Part shown: piece after piece, positions 36,516 to 48,101 of the stretch
How the letters are laid out: every line of letters starts with the position of its first letter
How positions within the stretch are numbered: the stretch's first letter is position 1
Assembly (NCBI RefSeq): GCF_901709675.1
Contig: NC_051088.1
Location: 13,371,693-13,435,692, forward strand
DNA: 64,000 nt
Direction of reading: 5' to 3'
Source: Syngnathus acus
Lineage: Eukaryota; Chordata; Actinopteri; Syngnathiformes; Syngnathidae
Translations under genes and position numbers: made by a program
Notes under the pieces: generated by a model
What the model was told of the DNA's origin: nothing
Databases searched by the model: none
What the model saw: the letters and a program-made list of their open reading frames with translations, nothing else

Positions 36516-37506
36516 CAGGGTTCGGCAACCCAAAATGTTCAAAGAGCCATATTGGCCCAAAAATACAAAATATATACCTGTCTGGAGCCGCAAAAATCTA
36601 AAAGACTTTTATAATGCAACATAGACTGTCAATACATAAGTTGCATGCCTACTATTAAAATAATAAAAAAATAAAATAATGGTATCCATTTGATCATTTC
36701 TTCTTGCGGCCCATTACAGTTCACGTACCTGCATAGCAGAGCTGTCTGTTGGATATCGGTCACGTCACACGACTCATCCATCACAGGCAATTGAGAAAAA
36801 GCTGGAGCTGAATTCATGTCCTTGATTTGCTGATCGGTGATATTGTTTGTGCGGAGAGGCATGAATGATCTCGGTTTTGTTTTGGAAGTCCCAAAATACG
36901 CACTTTATTATCTCCCGGGCTGCAACAACACTTGCATCAGTAGAGAGTTTGGAAATGCAATCCTCTTCTTGAAAGTGTTTTTTGGGTCCTCAAATTTCTC
37001 CACCAGCACTGCAATTGCACGTTTCCTCTCAGTTGCAACTGGGTGATCGGCAGCAAATTTAGCATGCTTTCGCTGAAAATGTCACTCCAAATTCCTCTTC
37101 TTGTTATTTGACAACTTCTCATTGCAAATCAAACATGCAGGCAATGCTTCAGCGTTGGCAATGAAAGTAAATTCTTTCTTTAAGCCTCTGTTCTTTAAGC
37201 CTCTGTCACTCACATACCTGTTTTCAACACACCTGTACTGTGTCGCAGGTTATGACGCAATTTTCCCATTTGGCGTCATTCTTAAATTCGGTATTTTTAA
37301 TATATTTACAACTTCATACATTTTTACAGCATAAGAATGGTTGTGTCATGATTACCATATAAAAAGCACATTTAAAAAAACAGCAACAACACAAAAACAA
37401 TATATTTTTCCATTTTCACGCATTTTTTGCAAAAATTCCAGGGAGCCGCTCGGGGCGTGCTAAAGAGCCGCGTGCGGCTCTGGAGCCGCGGGTTGCCGAC
37501 CTTTGG
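36516..37506 (-). mobile_element. hAT (Charlie/ZBED-like) transposon relic
   Basis: Ends are inverted: CAGGGTTCGGCAACCC and GGGTTGCCGACCTTTG, followed inward by the AGAGCC/GGCTCT-rich segments usual for this group. The minus strand carries transposase remnants. At about 37150-36940 there is a BED-like finger piece (ACLICNEKLSNNKKRNLE, stop, HFQRKHAKFA). At 36862-36629 there is a body piece (SAPAFSQLPVMDESCDVTD). Stops and deletions make it inactive. It lies between cdh26 copy B and mtg2. Confidence 0.72.
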
Positions 37507-37768
37507 AATAGGGTCACCAACACGGTGCCCGCGGGCACCAGGTCGCCCGCAGGGCTGTTCTAAAATTAGCTCAAATAGCAGCACTTATCAGTGAGCTGCA
37601 TCTATCCATCTATTTTATTTTAGCTATTCTTGTCTAAATCACACTTACATGTGAACTGGAAATGACAATTAATAATACCACAGTTAAAGCAAAATTGAGC
37701 AAATTGGCTATTTCAGAAGTGTGTGTCAAACTGCCCTCCGTTTAAGAAAGGTTGGTGACCCCTGGATG
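37507..37768. mobile_element. hAT-like MITE abutting the hAT relic
   Basis: Begins AGGGTCACCAACACGGTGCC with GCCCGCGGGCACC. Ends AAGAAAGGTTGGTGACCCCTG, whose complement CAGGGGTCACCAACC is a familiar teleost hAT MITE end. It follows the relic at 36516-37506 with almost no gap. Confidence 0.65.
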
Positions 37769-38552
37769 AGATGAATTCTACATACAGTGATAAAAGCCAA
37801 ACTCTTGCAATGTTGAACATTTACAATCTAGGATCTGCTGCCCCCAAGTGGTCAAATGACGCCATGAGCCTTTTGACAAGTTAATTCCTTGAAGTTGGAG
37901 TTTCTAAACGTCTTATCAAGTATAGAAAACGAATTAAATACCTTCAACGTTAGGTAATTGGTACAAGAGGTGACAATTTAGATGCTCTTTTCTGCTTGGG
38001 CAAGTACTTTAGCTGGAAATGGGACGGAAAAAAAAACCAATTAGCTCGGAGCCTTGGAGGACACAGCTTGAAAATGTTCCTATGGTCCAACTATTTTCAA
38101 TATTTTTAGGGGGTAACAATGTTTCGTTCAGGTCTGTTTCGAGTATGTTTTTTCCCCCCCAAATAATTCTGTTGAACCAAAATTCAAAAGCAATTCCATG
38201 TTTTCACTGGTTAATTTTTGACAAATGTTCTTATTCTTTTTGTCAGATCCAAGTTTAGTATTCAAGTTTATTCAAGTTTCTGTGACCACTGTGGGTAACC
38301 AATATTGTCTATGCATGTATGAAAATAATCCTTGAAGTATTGCATCAATACACAGACTTGATTTGCAACATGTGATGTGCAGCCATGACTTTTAAGTAGT
38401 TTGTGGGCTTTATTTAACTTAGCGGGCAATTTACTGTAAACTTGTACAGAAATGGTAACATAAAATAGGCGATGCAATTGATCCCAAAATGCTGTATCTT
38501 TAGCAGTACAAGTCCTGGAACTCTTTTGACAAAGCTTGCATGTCTCTTAGTA

Positions 38553-41168
38553 CTATCTTGTGGCTTTTCCTTCTGCTGTACTAGCATCTCCACGGAGATT
38601 TCCGTCATACAGCTCTCGAAGGTGAAGGATGAGTTCTTCTGTGTTGTGCCCGGTGAGAGCTGACACAGGAATGACTCTTTGGGTAACACGGCTCTTCAAG
38701 ATCTCTAAGTTCTCCCGAGCTTCGCGAAGGTCTATTTTGTTGGCCACAATGACATGAGGCCGCTGGGACAGACCAGGCTCATACTGGTCCAGTTCATAGC
38801 GTAGGTGCTGGAGCTGATTCCAAGGCTCTGGAGAGGACGCGTCCAGAACAAAGAGCAGGAATCTGCAACGCTCAATGTGACGCAGGAAAGAGATGCCCAG
38901 GCCTCGATTTAGATGCGCTCCTTGAATGATTCCCGGGATGTCAGCAACTGTATCAAGCAGAACAGATATTTTGAAAAGCATGGCAATGATAGAAGTGAAA
39001 AATATTCACCACTTTGACATTATGTTTCAGCCTTAATCCAAAATTCAATAAATGTACTGACAAAATGTACTTCTTGCATTCCATCTGGTCTTTAGACAGT
39101 TTCAAATTACCGTAATTTTCGGACTATAAGTCGCACCGGAGTATAAGTCGCACCAGCCATAAAATGCCCAAAAAAGTGAAAAAAAACATATATATGTATA
39201 TAAGTCGCTCCTGAGTATAAGTCGCCCCCCCACCCAAACTATGAAAAAAACCGCGACTTATAGTCCGAAAATTACGGTACTTTTGGTAAAAAAAAAATAA
39301 AAAATGAAGGTCACAGTCATGCAAAATGTACAATTAACACGATTAGGAAACTGGATTTTGGCTGCAAGTACGTTTGTTTGTTTTTATGATAATGTGGCAA
39401 AATCTAAAAAAACAAAACAAAACACTTTTTTTATTTTCATTTTGGGGCATTGTGTGGAGGAAAAAATGATTTTAGAATACATCTGCTATAAAATGTGGAA
39501 AAATTGAAGTCCTGCAAATAGTTTCCAGATGCACCACATAAAAATACTAATAATGATGCTGTTCGCTTGTCTACCTGCGACTTGCTCGTGATCCCTGTAC
39601 TTGACAATTCCAACATGCGGGTTGAGTGTTGTGAAAGGGTAAGCAGCCACAGCTGGCCTGGCATTAGAGATGGCTCTCAAAAGAGAGGATTTGCCAGCAT
39701 TTGGAAAACCAACCTGATGGAATAAACGTAATGAAATAAAATCTTTGACAAATATGAACAAAATGCATTATCCAACTCTTACCAGTCCAGCGTGGGCCAT
39801 AGTGCGCAACTCGAGATGAAGGACTCTATCCTGGCCCGCAGTTCCAGTTGTTGCTGTCATTGGAGCCCGATTCTCATTGGAGAGAAAAAACCTGTTGCCT
39901 TTACCTCCGGAACCTCCACATACCGCCAGATAATCTTGACCATGCTCAGAGAGATCCACTAGTGTACTGCCATGCTCCTTCACCACAGTGCCAACTGGTA
40001 CCTTAAAAACAAAATCAGGTGTCCCAGTGACTTTACAGTGACAAAGCAAGTTCCTAACTTTCTAGAATTTGAGAATTTCCATCAGGGCTCACACAAATAA
40101 AGGTTGGGCGGCCATTCCGACCATAACAGTTCTTGCTGCCACCTGACTGACCATCTTCGGCCATGTAGACAGAAACTATTTGAGCCAGAGACTTCACAAA
40201 CCGATCGGCTGAAAGGAAAGAAATGTAAAATTTGGTTCAAACACATCTTGTGTGCAATATTGTGATGCAAATTTGGTTCGTACTATTGTCTCACCCTTAA
40301 AGGAGATGCTTCCTCCATCACCACCGTTTCCACCATCCGGTCCGCCCCACTCTTTTCGAGGCTCGCTGTGAAAGCTGCAAGCTCCTTTTCCGCCCGAACC
40401 AGCCAGCAGCCGCACACATTTGTGGTCTACAAAGTGACGAGTCTGGGTAGAAGTCAAAACAACATTTCGACGTGGTCTTGTGTTTGCTTTGTGTGAAGCA
40501 CATTAACTTGATGATGATGATGATTATAGAACTTTATTTATCCCACAGCGGGGAAATTCACTTGTGTATAAAATGTGCTATATAAATAAAGACCCCTCGC
40601 CTTGCCTTACATTGAGACGAGATAATTATTTCATTATGCAGTAATTATTAGAGGGTACAAATATCGATTCATCAGTGCGTTGGCAATCCAACATCGATTA
40701 AGCAAGTTTTCTGAATCGTAAAGCGAATCCAAACGAATGGTCGGGATCATATGCAACAGCAGGTTGAGACACTTATGCGGAAAGAAGTTGCGATTGTACA
40801 TTTTTAAACATTTTCCACGGTGAAACAGATTAAGTGCAAAGACTGTCAGGCGGCGGTCCTATATACATACATTCGTGTGAACTGCGACCCTTTAATTGTG
40901 AGGGTTAAATCGAATGTCAGAGGGATTCCCACAGACCTACCAGCTTCTTTTCGGAAATATCCCCTTTCCCTTGTTTGGCTCGGACATTAACATGCAGTGG
41001 AGCCGAGGAGCTGACATCTCTGCAGGGTACTTGCCGTCTCCTCGCCGCTAGAAGCAGACAGCAAGCGGCCAAGGTGGGTTTCTTCTGCGCTAAAAGGCAT
41101 GCGAGTCCACAAGTTCTGTCTCGGGCAAGCCGAAGAAGACCTTGAAAGTTTGTTAATGTCGCTAGCAT
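38553..41168 (-). CDS. mtg2: Mitochondrial ribosome-associated GTPase 2 (Obg family, 6 exons, 414 aa)
   Basis: Obg/CgtA-type GTPase that acts in the mitochondrial matrix in large ribosomal subunit maturation (known for human MTG2/GTPBP5). Coding exons on the minus strand: 41168-40941, 40442-40295, 40208-40093, 40001-39783, 39713-39575 and 38947-38553 (TAG). Phases close. The Arg-rich N-terminus fits a mitochondrial presequence. The glycine-rich Obg fold spans roughly 77-237 ([36 protein letters not shown]). G-domain motifs are present: G1 GFPNAGKS (239-246), G2 FTTLNP, G3 DIPG (286-289), G4 NKID (353-356) and G5 SAL (379-381). The length is close to the human protein (about 406 aa). The gene converges on cdh26 copy B from the left, and lsm14b lies upstream on the same strand. 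Nothing is broken. Confidence 0.94.
39108..39279. mobile_element. 172-bp palindromic MITE, pogo-like ends (copy 1)
   Basis: Inverted terminal repeats start TACCGTAATTTTCGGACTAT and end with the complement, flanked by TA. Internal short repeats of AGTATAAGTCGC are present. Differs from the copy at 54623-54795 at about two positions. Its ends resemble those of the 1.1-kb element at 4442-5541. Lies in mtg2 intron 5. Confidence 0.85.
40520..40560. repeat. Short retroelement tail fragment
   Basis: ACTTTATTTATCCCACAGCG then GGGAAATTCACT matches a common fish LINE 3' end. In the first intron of mtg2. Confidence 0.5.
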
Positions 41169-42662
41169 TTCGACACTTGCATCACCGCGTTTGTTTTCTA
41201 CGATTGCATTGCTGAAAAAAAAAAGAAACCTTGGTCGAAATTGTGACTCGAACGGAAGGAAAACATACGACGGAAAGCCAGAGGGTCAAATCCTCTAGTG
41301 TTTTATGGAGGTTAGCGTCACCTATTGGTTTGGAGTATAAACCATTAGTACTATGCTATTCAACCCACCTACAAAATTGCAAACTGCAAAGTTATGAGAA
41401 ATTGATAAATGGTATAATTATGTTGCGATTCCTGAAAAACATTGACATTAGGTATTTTGATTTATACTCTGGTTAAATGTTCAAACTTGAAAGTTAAAAA
41501 TTTGTTCTAAATTTGGGGATAAAGGATAATTATTCCAGGTTTATAATAGTTGGTGTTTATTTGGAACTTAATAGTGCATTGGGTGGAGGAAATAAAACTA
41601 CTTCATGCATGTTGGATGGAAAACTACATTTCTAGTTATTACTTCACTAAATTATCCCATTTCCTTTAGTGCTATCTACAAATCTGTATTAATGCAGAAT
41701 TGCTTTCGCAAGGCACTCGAGTTGATGCCTACTTAAGTCAGTAAATCAAGGACACAGATAAATTAGGTATTTGGCATGTTTTGTCCATCCCTGTGCAGAA
41801 AGTCATCACCTGAAGGTCGAATAACTCAAAATGCCCGTTGTCAACCATGTATCACAACCGTTACTTTATGCACACTGTAGGATTGGACACTCACCTCAAG
41901 ATTTATCAACACAAACCAGTCACAGTTTAGTTTTTTGTTTTGCATTTTGGATGCCTTGCCTCACTTTATGAAACCAATGAAAACATCTCCCATAGGAAAC
42001 AAGATTCTTTTATGTCTTCCAAAGCATTTGATTAGGCTGTTTACCGTCTCCATCCAAAAAATGTGACCCTTTGTACAAAATGTTTCTGTTGCTATGTTTT
42101 TCAACCACAGGTGATTGTTAATGCAGTTTGTCTGCATTTTTCCTCCACATTGTGAGATAAGCAGCAAATACTAGACATCCTTATCGTTTATTTACATAAA
42201 TTACACAAAGCAAAACAAAATTTCATAAGCTTCAATGTCATGTTAGCCTAATAGTTACACCTAAAAGTATTTCATGACCAGAAAAAAAAAAAGCAAAAAA
42301 GCACTCAAATCAAATTCTACAGGTCAAAAACAAAAAAAAAAAAAAAAAGAAAAAAAAAAAAAAAAGACAATGTGGGGGGGGGAAAAAAGCCCCTTGGACA
42401 ATTGAGGAAAAGGAATTTTTAGAAAAACATAATCGTGTACTCAATAGCCATGCAGTCGCAGGCAAAACGTAATCAAGCCAAATGAAAAAGCTAGTAGTAT
42501 GGGAATAACATTGTTAGTGCATCAAACACCCCCAAATAAATAGCATGCAAAGATGATCCTGCATGCAACTATACTTTCCTTTTTGATGTCACAAAAATCT
42601 GAAAAAAATATACTAGGAGCATCCATCAACCCTGACCTTCACAGCTGTTCATTACTGCTTCT
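41169..42662. other. Region between mtg2 5' end and lsm14b 3' end
   Basis: mtg2 upstream DNA and probable lsm14b 3' UTR. A-rich stretch at 42285-42365 with a G-run. No further gene seen. Confidence 0.5.
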
Positions 42663-44466
42663 TTAAGATATTCGAGTACGAGGTGTGCCTCGTCCCCTTC
42701 TTCCTGCATACCCCCCTCTGAAGCCTTGGCCCCTGCGGAACCATCCAGGGACCCCAAATGTCTCCAGATTGCGCTTACGCTCCTCTGCCCAGGTGAGTCT
42801 GAAATGTTGGGACACAAAAACACATGATTAGTTTAAAGACGACAGGGTGGGTTGGATTTTACAGACACGTCAATACCTATGTTTATTATCAGAGGAGATA
42901 TTATCAAAGAAAGACTTTGCTTTGTCATAGTAGCATTTTGGTCCGGAATGATGATGCTCCTCCCTCTGACGTTCTTCAGTGCTTTGTTTTTCTCCATTAT
43001 CATCATGTCCATCTGCAGATTAAAGTATCCAAGTAATGCGTGACAAGATAATACTCCAATTTCAAACTAGCTTATTTGTGCATGACAAATAGAAGCTAAA
43101 CTTGTACTAGGTTGAGTAACCTGAGGTGGAATGGGTGAAGGATGAACCAACCTTTAATATTCAACCTTTTCTGCATCTCCTGCGCCAACTCTTTAATGAA
43201 TTGTGCATTTGAGTAGTCAAAATCAAAATCCGTGTCAAATTTGAGGGTGGCTGAAGGAACCTTGCCCACCATCAACGGAGCCCTACTCCGGTTTCTGCGT
43301 CTTCGGGCACCTATAACTCAATCCAGATCACTTTAGTATTTGTTGTCAGACTCTTCTGTCATTTTAGGAATTTTTACCTCGGCGTCTGGTTGGAGGCCTG
43401 TTTCCATTCTGCTGCTGCTGAGAGGATTTTTGGAGGGGATCGGGCACACCAGGGCCCGACCTCCCTTTCAAACAAAAATGCATGTTTGTGGCAACATTGA
43501 GTAAATAACAGCACATGTAGAAATAGACTTAATACTCACTGCCTGATCCAATGGCCCTTCCAGTTGTTTCTCCTCTCATCTTCTCCAAGTGCTGACCTTG
43601 CTCCTGGGCAGCAGCCAAACCTCTCTTTCTAAACTCTTCCCCACGTAGAGTTTGAACTGCTTTTTCCACCATCGGACCTTTTTGAACATGCAAGCCTGGA
43701 AGGATGGTCCCTAAATTGGAAAGAAATGAGAATTGGAAAGCCTTTTAGAGCAAGTGTCAAATTAGATTAGATTTGCCATTGAGTTACCAAGGCCAAGCGC
43801 TGCAGCATACTGCTGGTTAAGAAGTGAACTGGCAGCAAGTTGGCTGTAGGCAGGCATCTGAAGTGGACCATACGGTCCAAGAGGTGAGTAGACACCTGAC
43901 GGTCCTACACTTGACTGGCAAAAAGATCCTCAGCGTATCAATCTGATACATGCACGTATATAAATCATTTTTCATTACTCGACTGGTGTTAATTTGTCTA
44001 CTATATGTTGGCAGTTAAGCATTGTAGGATTCCCAATTAAAATACACAATAAGCCCTAGAACACAAAAACAAATTAAAAACAGGACAGTGTGTAAACAAT
44101 TACCCACTTGCACTATTGCTGGATCGTGAGGTAGGCCACTGAGCTTTGGAGCTTCACACAATGTGATATCTTTAATATCATTTCCACGGAAGGTGAGAAA
44201 ATCAAAAATATCATCTTTGGGAGGTGTAGGTCTATCAGTAGGTCGTCCCTCGGTTCCAAAACATTTGACTATTTAGAAAAAAAAGAAATCAATAAGGTTT
44301 TATTGTTCCGGAGTATTCAAAAGGATTGCAGCCATTTTTACTCACCTTTTGCCAGCACAACTGTGGAGTTCACTTTGTCAATTGTATACAAAATCCCCTC
44401 ATAGCGATTTTGGGCTTTTGAAAGTAGCCCTATTTTGCAGCCGATGTATGGCTTTGCAGAACTCAT
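42663..44466 (-). CDS. lsm14b: LSM14 homolog B, RNP-granule protein (8 exons, 365 aa)
   Basis: RAP55/Scd6-family mRNA-binding protein of P-bodies and stored mRNPs, a translational repressor in oocytes. Coding exons, minus strand: 44466-44346, 44268-44108, 43914-43788, 43710-43540, 43464-43378, 43310-43152, 43012-42877 and 42798-42663 (TAA). Phases close. The LSm14 domain starts at the ATG ([20 protein letters not shown]) and runs to about residue 80, including [18 protein letters not shown]. The FDF box is [14 protein letters not shown] (247-260), the FFD-type box [13 protein letters not shown] (303-315) and the TFG box [13 protein letters not shown]. An RGG/Arg-Gly-rich tail follows. I call B rather than A from the neighbours: MTG2, TAF4, CDH4 and CDH26 are human 20q13.33 companions of LSM14B. 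The head-to-head relation with the taf4 relic matches that locus. Confidence 0.92.
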
Positions 44467-46063
44467 GGCTGCTTTTTGAAGGCCTCATCGGTGGTTCACA
44501 AGCTCAACTCACATGGTGCATGCAACAATGTGAAATTTGAAAGGTCTGCCACCAGCCAACCATAAGCCACGCCCACTGTTGTCTCATCACACCTGCGAAG
44601 GATGAGCCGCTGAATTTCTCATCCACAAATTTTTAGTTGTCAATGAATCATTCCATGGGCTATATATAAATAAACTTGACTTGACTTGACTTGACCACTG
44701 GTAACATGAATATAATAATTGGAATCAGGTCACATCTATTTAATTATTGAAATCAATGCTACTACAGCATTTAAATTGGCTCAATGGGTACTTTGTCTTC
44801 CTTACGATTAAGGCAGGAGTGGTATAAGTTCTCATACACTGTCGTGCAGAATCAACTCATTCACATGAGTAAAAGTAAAATAATAAAAACTTTTTAGTAA
44901 AAATTTACTTACTATGTATAAAAATCAAAATAGGTTGCTACTGTCCAATTTTGATAACATGGTACAATGAAAATACTAATTTGCGCACAACATACTTTTC
45001 TTTTATTACATTGTGTGGTTCTCATATTGACAAGAAGGTGAAAAAAATCACAGCACCCATGACTTTTACAAACTAAATTGTGAAGGAATGAAAAGAACTT
45101 CATCAACAGATCAGGAGGGTCCTGCAAGATGAATCTCGCAATGTTCTTGTCAGTCAGGAACTGTCAGATGCTCAGGACGTGGTGGACCAGCCACAACCAA
45201 ATGTCCAAAACGTCCTGTTTTCTGCAGGTAGTCTCCCTAGGAACGATCATTTTCTTTCAATAGCTTGCTTGACGTGAGTCTGTGTTTGGTTGAAAAGCTA
45301 CATTTTGGCTTGTATGGAAACAGAAATGAACCTATAGGCCCAAGTGGAAGATTATGTCACTATTGGCCCTTTTTTTGTACCAGGATAACTGTTTCACCAT
45401 TAGTGAGGTAATCCTGCACATGAGCACATTAAATTCAACGAAATGTAAAACAAGAACATCTCAATGTGAGGTGCAGGTGCCATTATTGATACTCTGGCTC
45501 TCTCTAGTGGCAGTAAAAAAATCACTGAATAAAATGTTCAAACAGTATGCAACCAGAACACTAAAATAGGAGACCAGGACAGATATTTAAATGGCTCATG
45601 AATACTCTGCTTTTTCTTCTTGCAGGTATGGTTTTGGTGAAAGTGGACAGCTTCAGATAACAGACCTTGGCTCAGATTCAACCTCAAGACGCAGTCCCAA
45701 AATGCCAAGACACCACAGCACTTCCCAGCAATAGTGTCCTCTTGTACAACAGCAAGCAAAGATGGAACTTTTAGGCTCCAACCTTTTCTTCTTGCTGGCA
45801 AATGTCTACTTGGGCAGATGTGTAGATGCTGCCTTTATTGCTTCAAAATAATAAGACATTTTAATCAAAGAACAGTTTGTTCTCCACTATACCTTATTTG
45901 CATCCTTCTCAATAGTCGAGCTGTGACCGGGAAGAGATAAAAACAAAACATTTTCCAATAGACTTGGGCAAAATGTTCTCCATTGTGAAAATTAGGATTC
46001 TGAAGTGTGTCACATAAAGTCATGGTTTACTAAATGATTGCAATATCTGTTTTCTGCCTCGCA
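44467..46063. other. Region between lsm14b and the taf4 relic
   Basis: lsm14b upstream DNA plus an L2-like (CTTGA)n tail at 44657-44697. Acceptor-like sites with short open stretches (for example 45625-45735) may be further decayed taf4 exons, but similarity is too weak to claim. Confidence 0.4.
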
Positions 46064-47847
46064 GCTCTGATTCAGAAGCCTTGTACCTCTGCCGTGCACT
46101 CAACCTGCACTGGTGGCCTCCACGCCGGCCTTTTCCCCCCTGTAGGTGCCAGCTCCTCAACTACCAGCACTCCTGCAATCAAAAGCGCCATTATTGGTCT
46201 GGCTCACAATAAACCCAAAATGGTAGTTTGGCTGCGTGTTTCAATTTAGCCAATGGCACAAAGAGTACATGCACGCGGGGAACCTAACGTGCTTTTGCTT
46301 CATTTGTCTAAATGTGAGCAGATCGTAACCCGGCAACAAAGGACGATGGGGAGATCTCAAATGATGCTGGCGCAGGCTCCAGTCGTTAGTCTCAGAGGAC
46401 CGTCGCAGCGTTTTTGGATTGCCGCTGATGGTCAAACAGCTCAATTCAGGTGTTAATTTGGGGGTTTTCAGACCATTATGTTTCCTAAACCCGCCGACTT
46501 TAAAATGCAATTGGGATCTTGTGGATGCTCTTGCTGTTCGATTGTATCAGTGCATGAAAATAAGCTTTGGAATTCCTTTGTGGTTGAATTGATTTTTAGT
46601 GTTCACGCAGAAATGATTATTTTGTTTTACTTTTTTTTTTTCTCTCCAGAATCACTGGGAAATGTTGACTTTGGAGGTAAAAGGTGTTCAAGTCGTAAGA
46701 CAAACTCCTCTACAAATGGCTCTGAAGAACAGGCTGCAGGAAATGGGCGGAGACACCACCAGGTCTCATGTCAGTTTTGATTTATGTAAAAATGTCAAAA
46801 TATGTGCACTTACTTATTTCTTTTTCGAAAACACATTTTTAGTGCATGTATAAGAGTTTTTATTCTAAGTCAATGACATAGGGTGTGAAGCAAAACCAGT
46901 TTTTTTTTTCCAGTGCCAAGGGCTCTCTCTCGCATAAAAATGACCATTCAAGTACGGTATTCAAGAACGACTGAGTACAAGAAGTCATTTCAGACATTTT
47001 CTTTCACAAAAAATCAAAAACAATTTTTTTTTTAAAATTTTTATTATTGACGTACTATGTTTGTCCTGCATATTATTACAACCCCCCACCCCCTCGCAAT
47101 AAAATAGGCCCATTCACATTGGAGCATTGGGAAGTATAAAATATGCATGTCCTTGGATTTTTTTTTATCCTAATAATTTTGCAGAATTTGGATTTGTTTT
47201 CCAGTTGCAATGCTTGTGTGCTATTTAGAGCATTAACTGTTGTTGATAACTAGTTACTATGGTTTGCTGGGAAAATCACCGAGATGACTTACAGAAACCT
47301 GAATGAGCAAATGAGTACAGTAAATGGAACTAACCCGAGATTTGAAAATGATCCAATACAATTTATTTATCCCTCTACTTCCACTGAACAGTCTCGGTCG
47401 CGACAAGAAGACTCAGACTGAAACAAAGAGCCAAAGAGATTTGTCCTCTACAGTACGTCGCCATAGCCACGTAACATTCTTTTTGCGGCGTGACGATGAA
47501 TTTGTCTTGCTTGTAATCCAGATGCAACAGCAAGAGCTGGAGCAGATCAGGCAGCGGGAAGCCAATTTAACAGTGCTGGCGGCCAGTGGCCCCAGGAAAC
47601 AGAGGAAAACGCTTCTCAAGGGTTCCGGCGCCGAAGTAGGCAATCTTTCAATGTCAAAGGCTTGATGTGTCTTATTTGGAATAAAGGACATTTTGTCCAT
47701 TTTATGTTTCAGGGCACGGGGGTCAGGTCACAGTCAACCCAAGGGCTGCAGCGGTGGTGGCTCCGTAGAGCTAACGCGGCAGTGCATAACCTGCGGGAAA
47801 GCGGCGAAGGCCACTTGCACCTGTTCTTTAAAATCTTCCTAAAGTAG
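46064..47847 (+). pseudogene. taf4: taf4 relic: decayed TFIID subunit 4 copy, C-terminal exons still readable
   Basis: TAF4 is a TFIID subunit whose C-terminal histone-fold region pairs with TAF12. Recognisable pieces in order: a weak exon at about 46649-46760 (QTPLQ...LQEMG, resembling the QAPLQRRILEIG stretch); 47392-47438, which encodes SRSRQED in one frame and then RLKQRAKE in another; 47522-47635, encoding MQQQELEQIRQREANLTVLA and SGPRKQRK with a good acceptor; and 47713-47847, a diverged histone-fold end closing in FFKIFLK where the family has LYKAFLK. The second piece shows about 10 bases missing between its two halves and no GT after AAAGAG, so it cannot splice normally. Candidate exons at 46064-46249 and 46320-46455 have acceptors but weak similarity. 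I infer a pseudogene at the ancestral locus; a fast-evolving gene with a remodelled exon is the alternative. Confidence 0.72.
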
Positions 47848-47877
47848 CACTTTTAGCAAAATGACTAAGCTCACTTA

Positions 47878-48101
47878 CCTCAGCTTTGTGGAGCAGAGTT
47901 GGACGACTTTCTCGGCTCGTCTTTGATCTCTCGCTGTCATAATGAGACATCCGTCAGCAGGAAGAGAATTATCCGGAACACTGAAGAGACGGCACATTTC
48001 AAAAGCTTCCTCCGGGCTCAGGCCCTTTGTATTTTGAGAGATGGCGCAAATATCAGCGCAGTGCCCTGATTTCAGCATTCCCTTCAGCTCACTCACTCTT
48101 C
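47878..48101 (-). CDS. Unrecognised candidate internal exon (minus strand)
   Basis: An open stretch of about 73 codons reads on the minus strand and ends exactly at a strong donor: AAGCTGAG followed by gtaagtg. It starts after a T-run and a possible AG acceptor near 48101-48106. The peptide includes GLSPEEAFEMCRLF, VPDNSLPADG and RRAEKVVQLC, and has ordinary amino-acid composition and coding-like GC. I do not recognise the family. It lies just past the end of the taf4 relic, on the opposite strand. No partner exons were found on either side, so it could be an exon of an unknown gene, a relic exon or a chance open frame. Confidence 0.35.

Noticed and set aside
42824-43043. Two hydrophobic + strand frames
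   Set aside because: Antisense to the lsm14b exon 42877-43012; no independent support.
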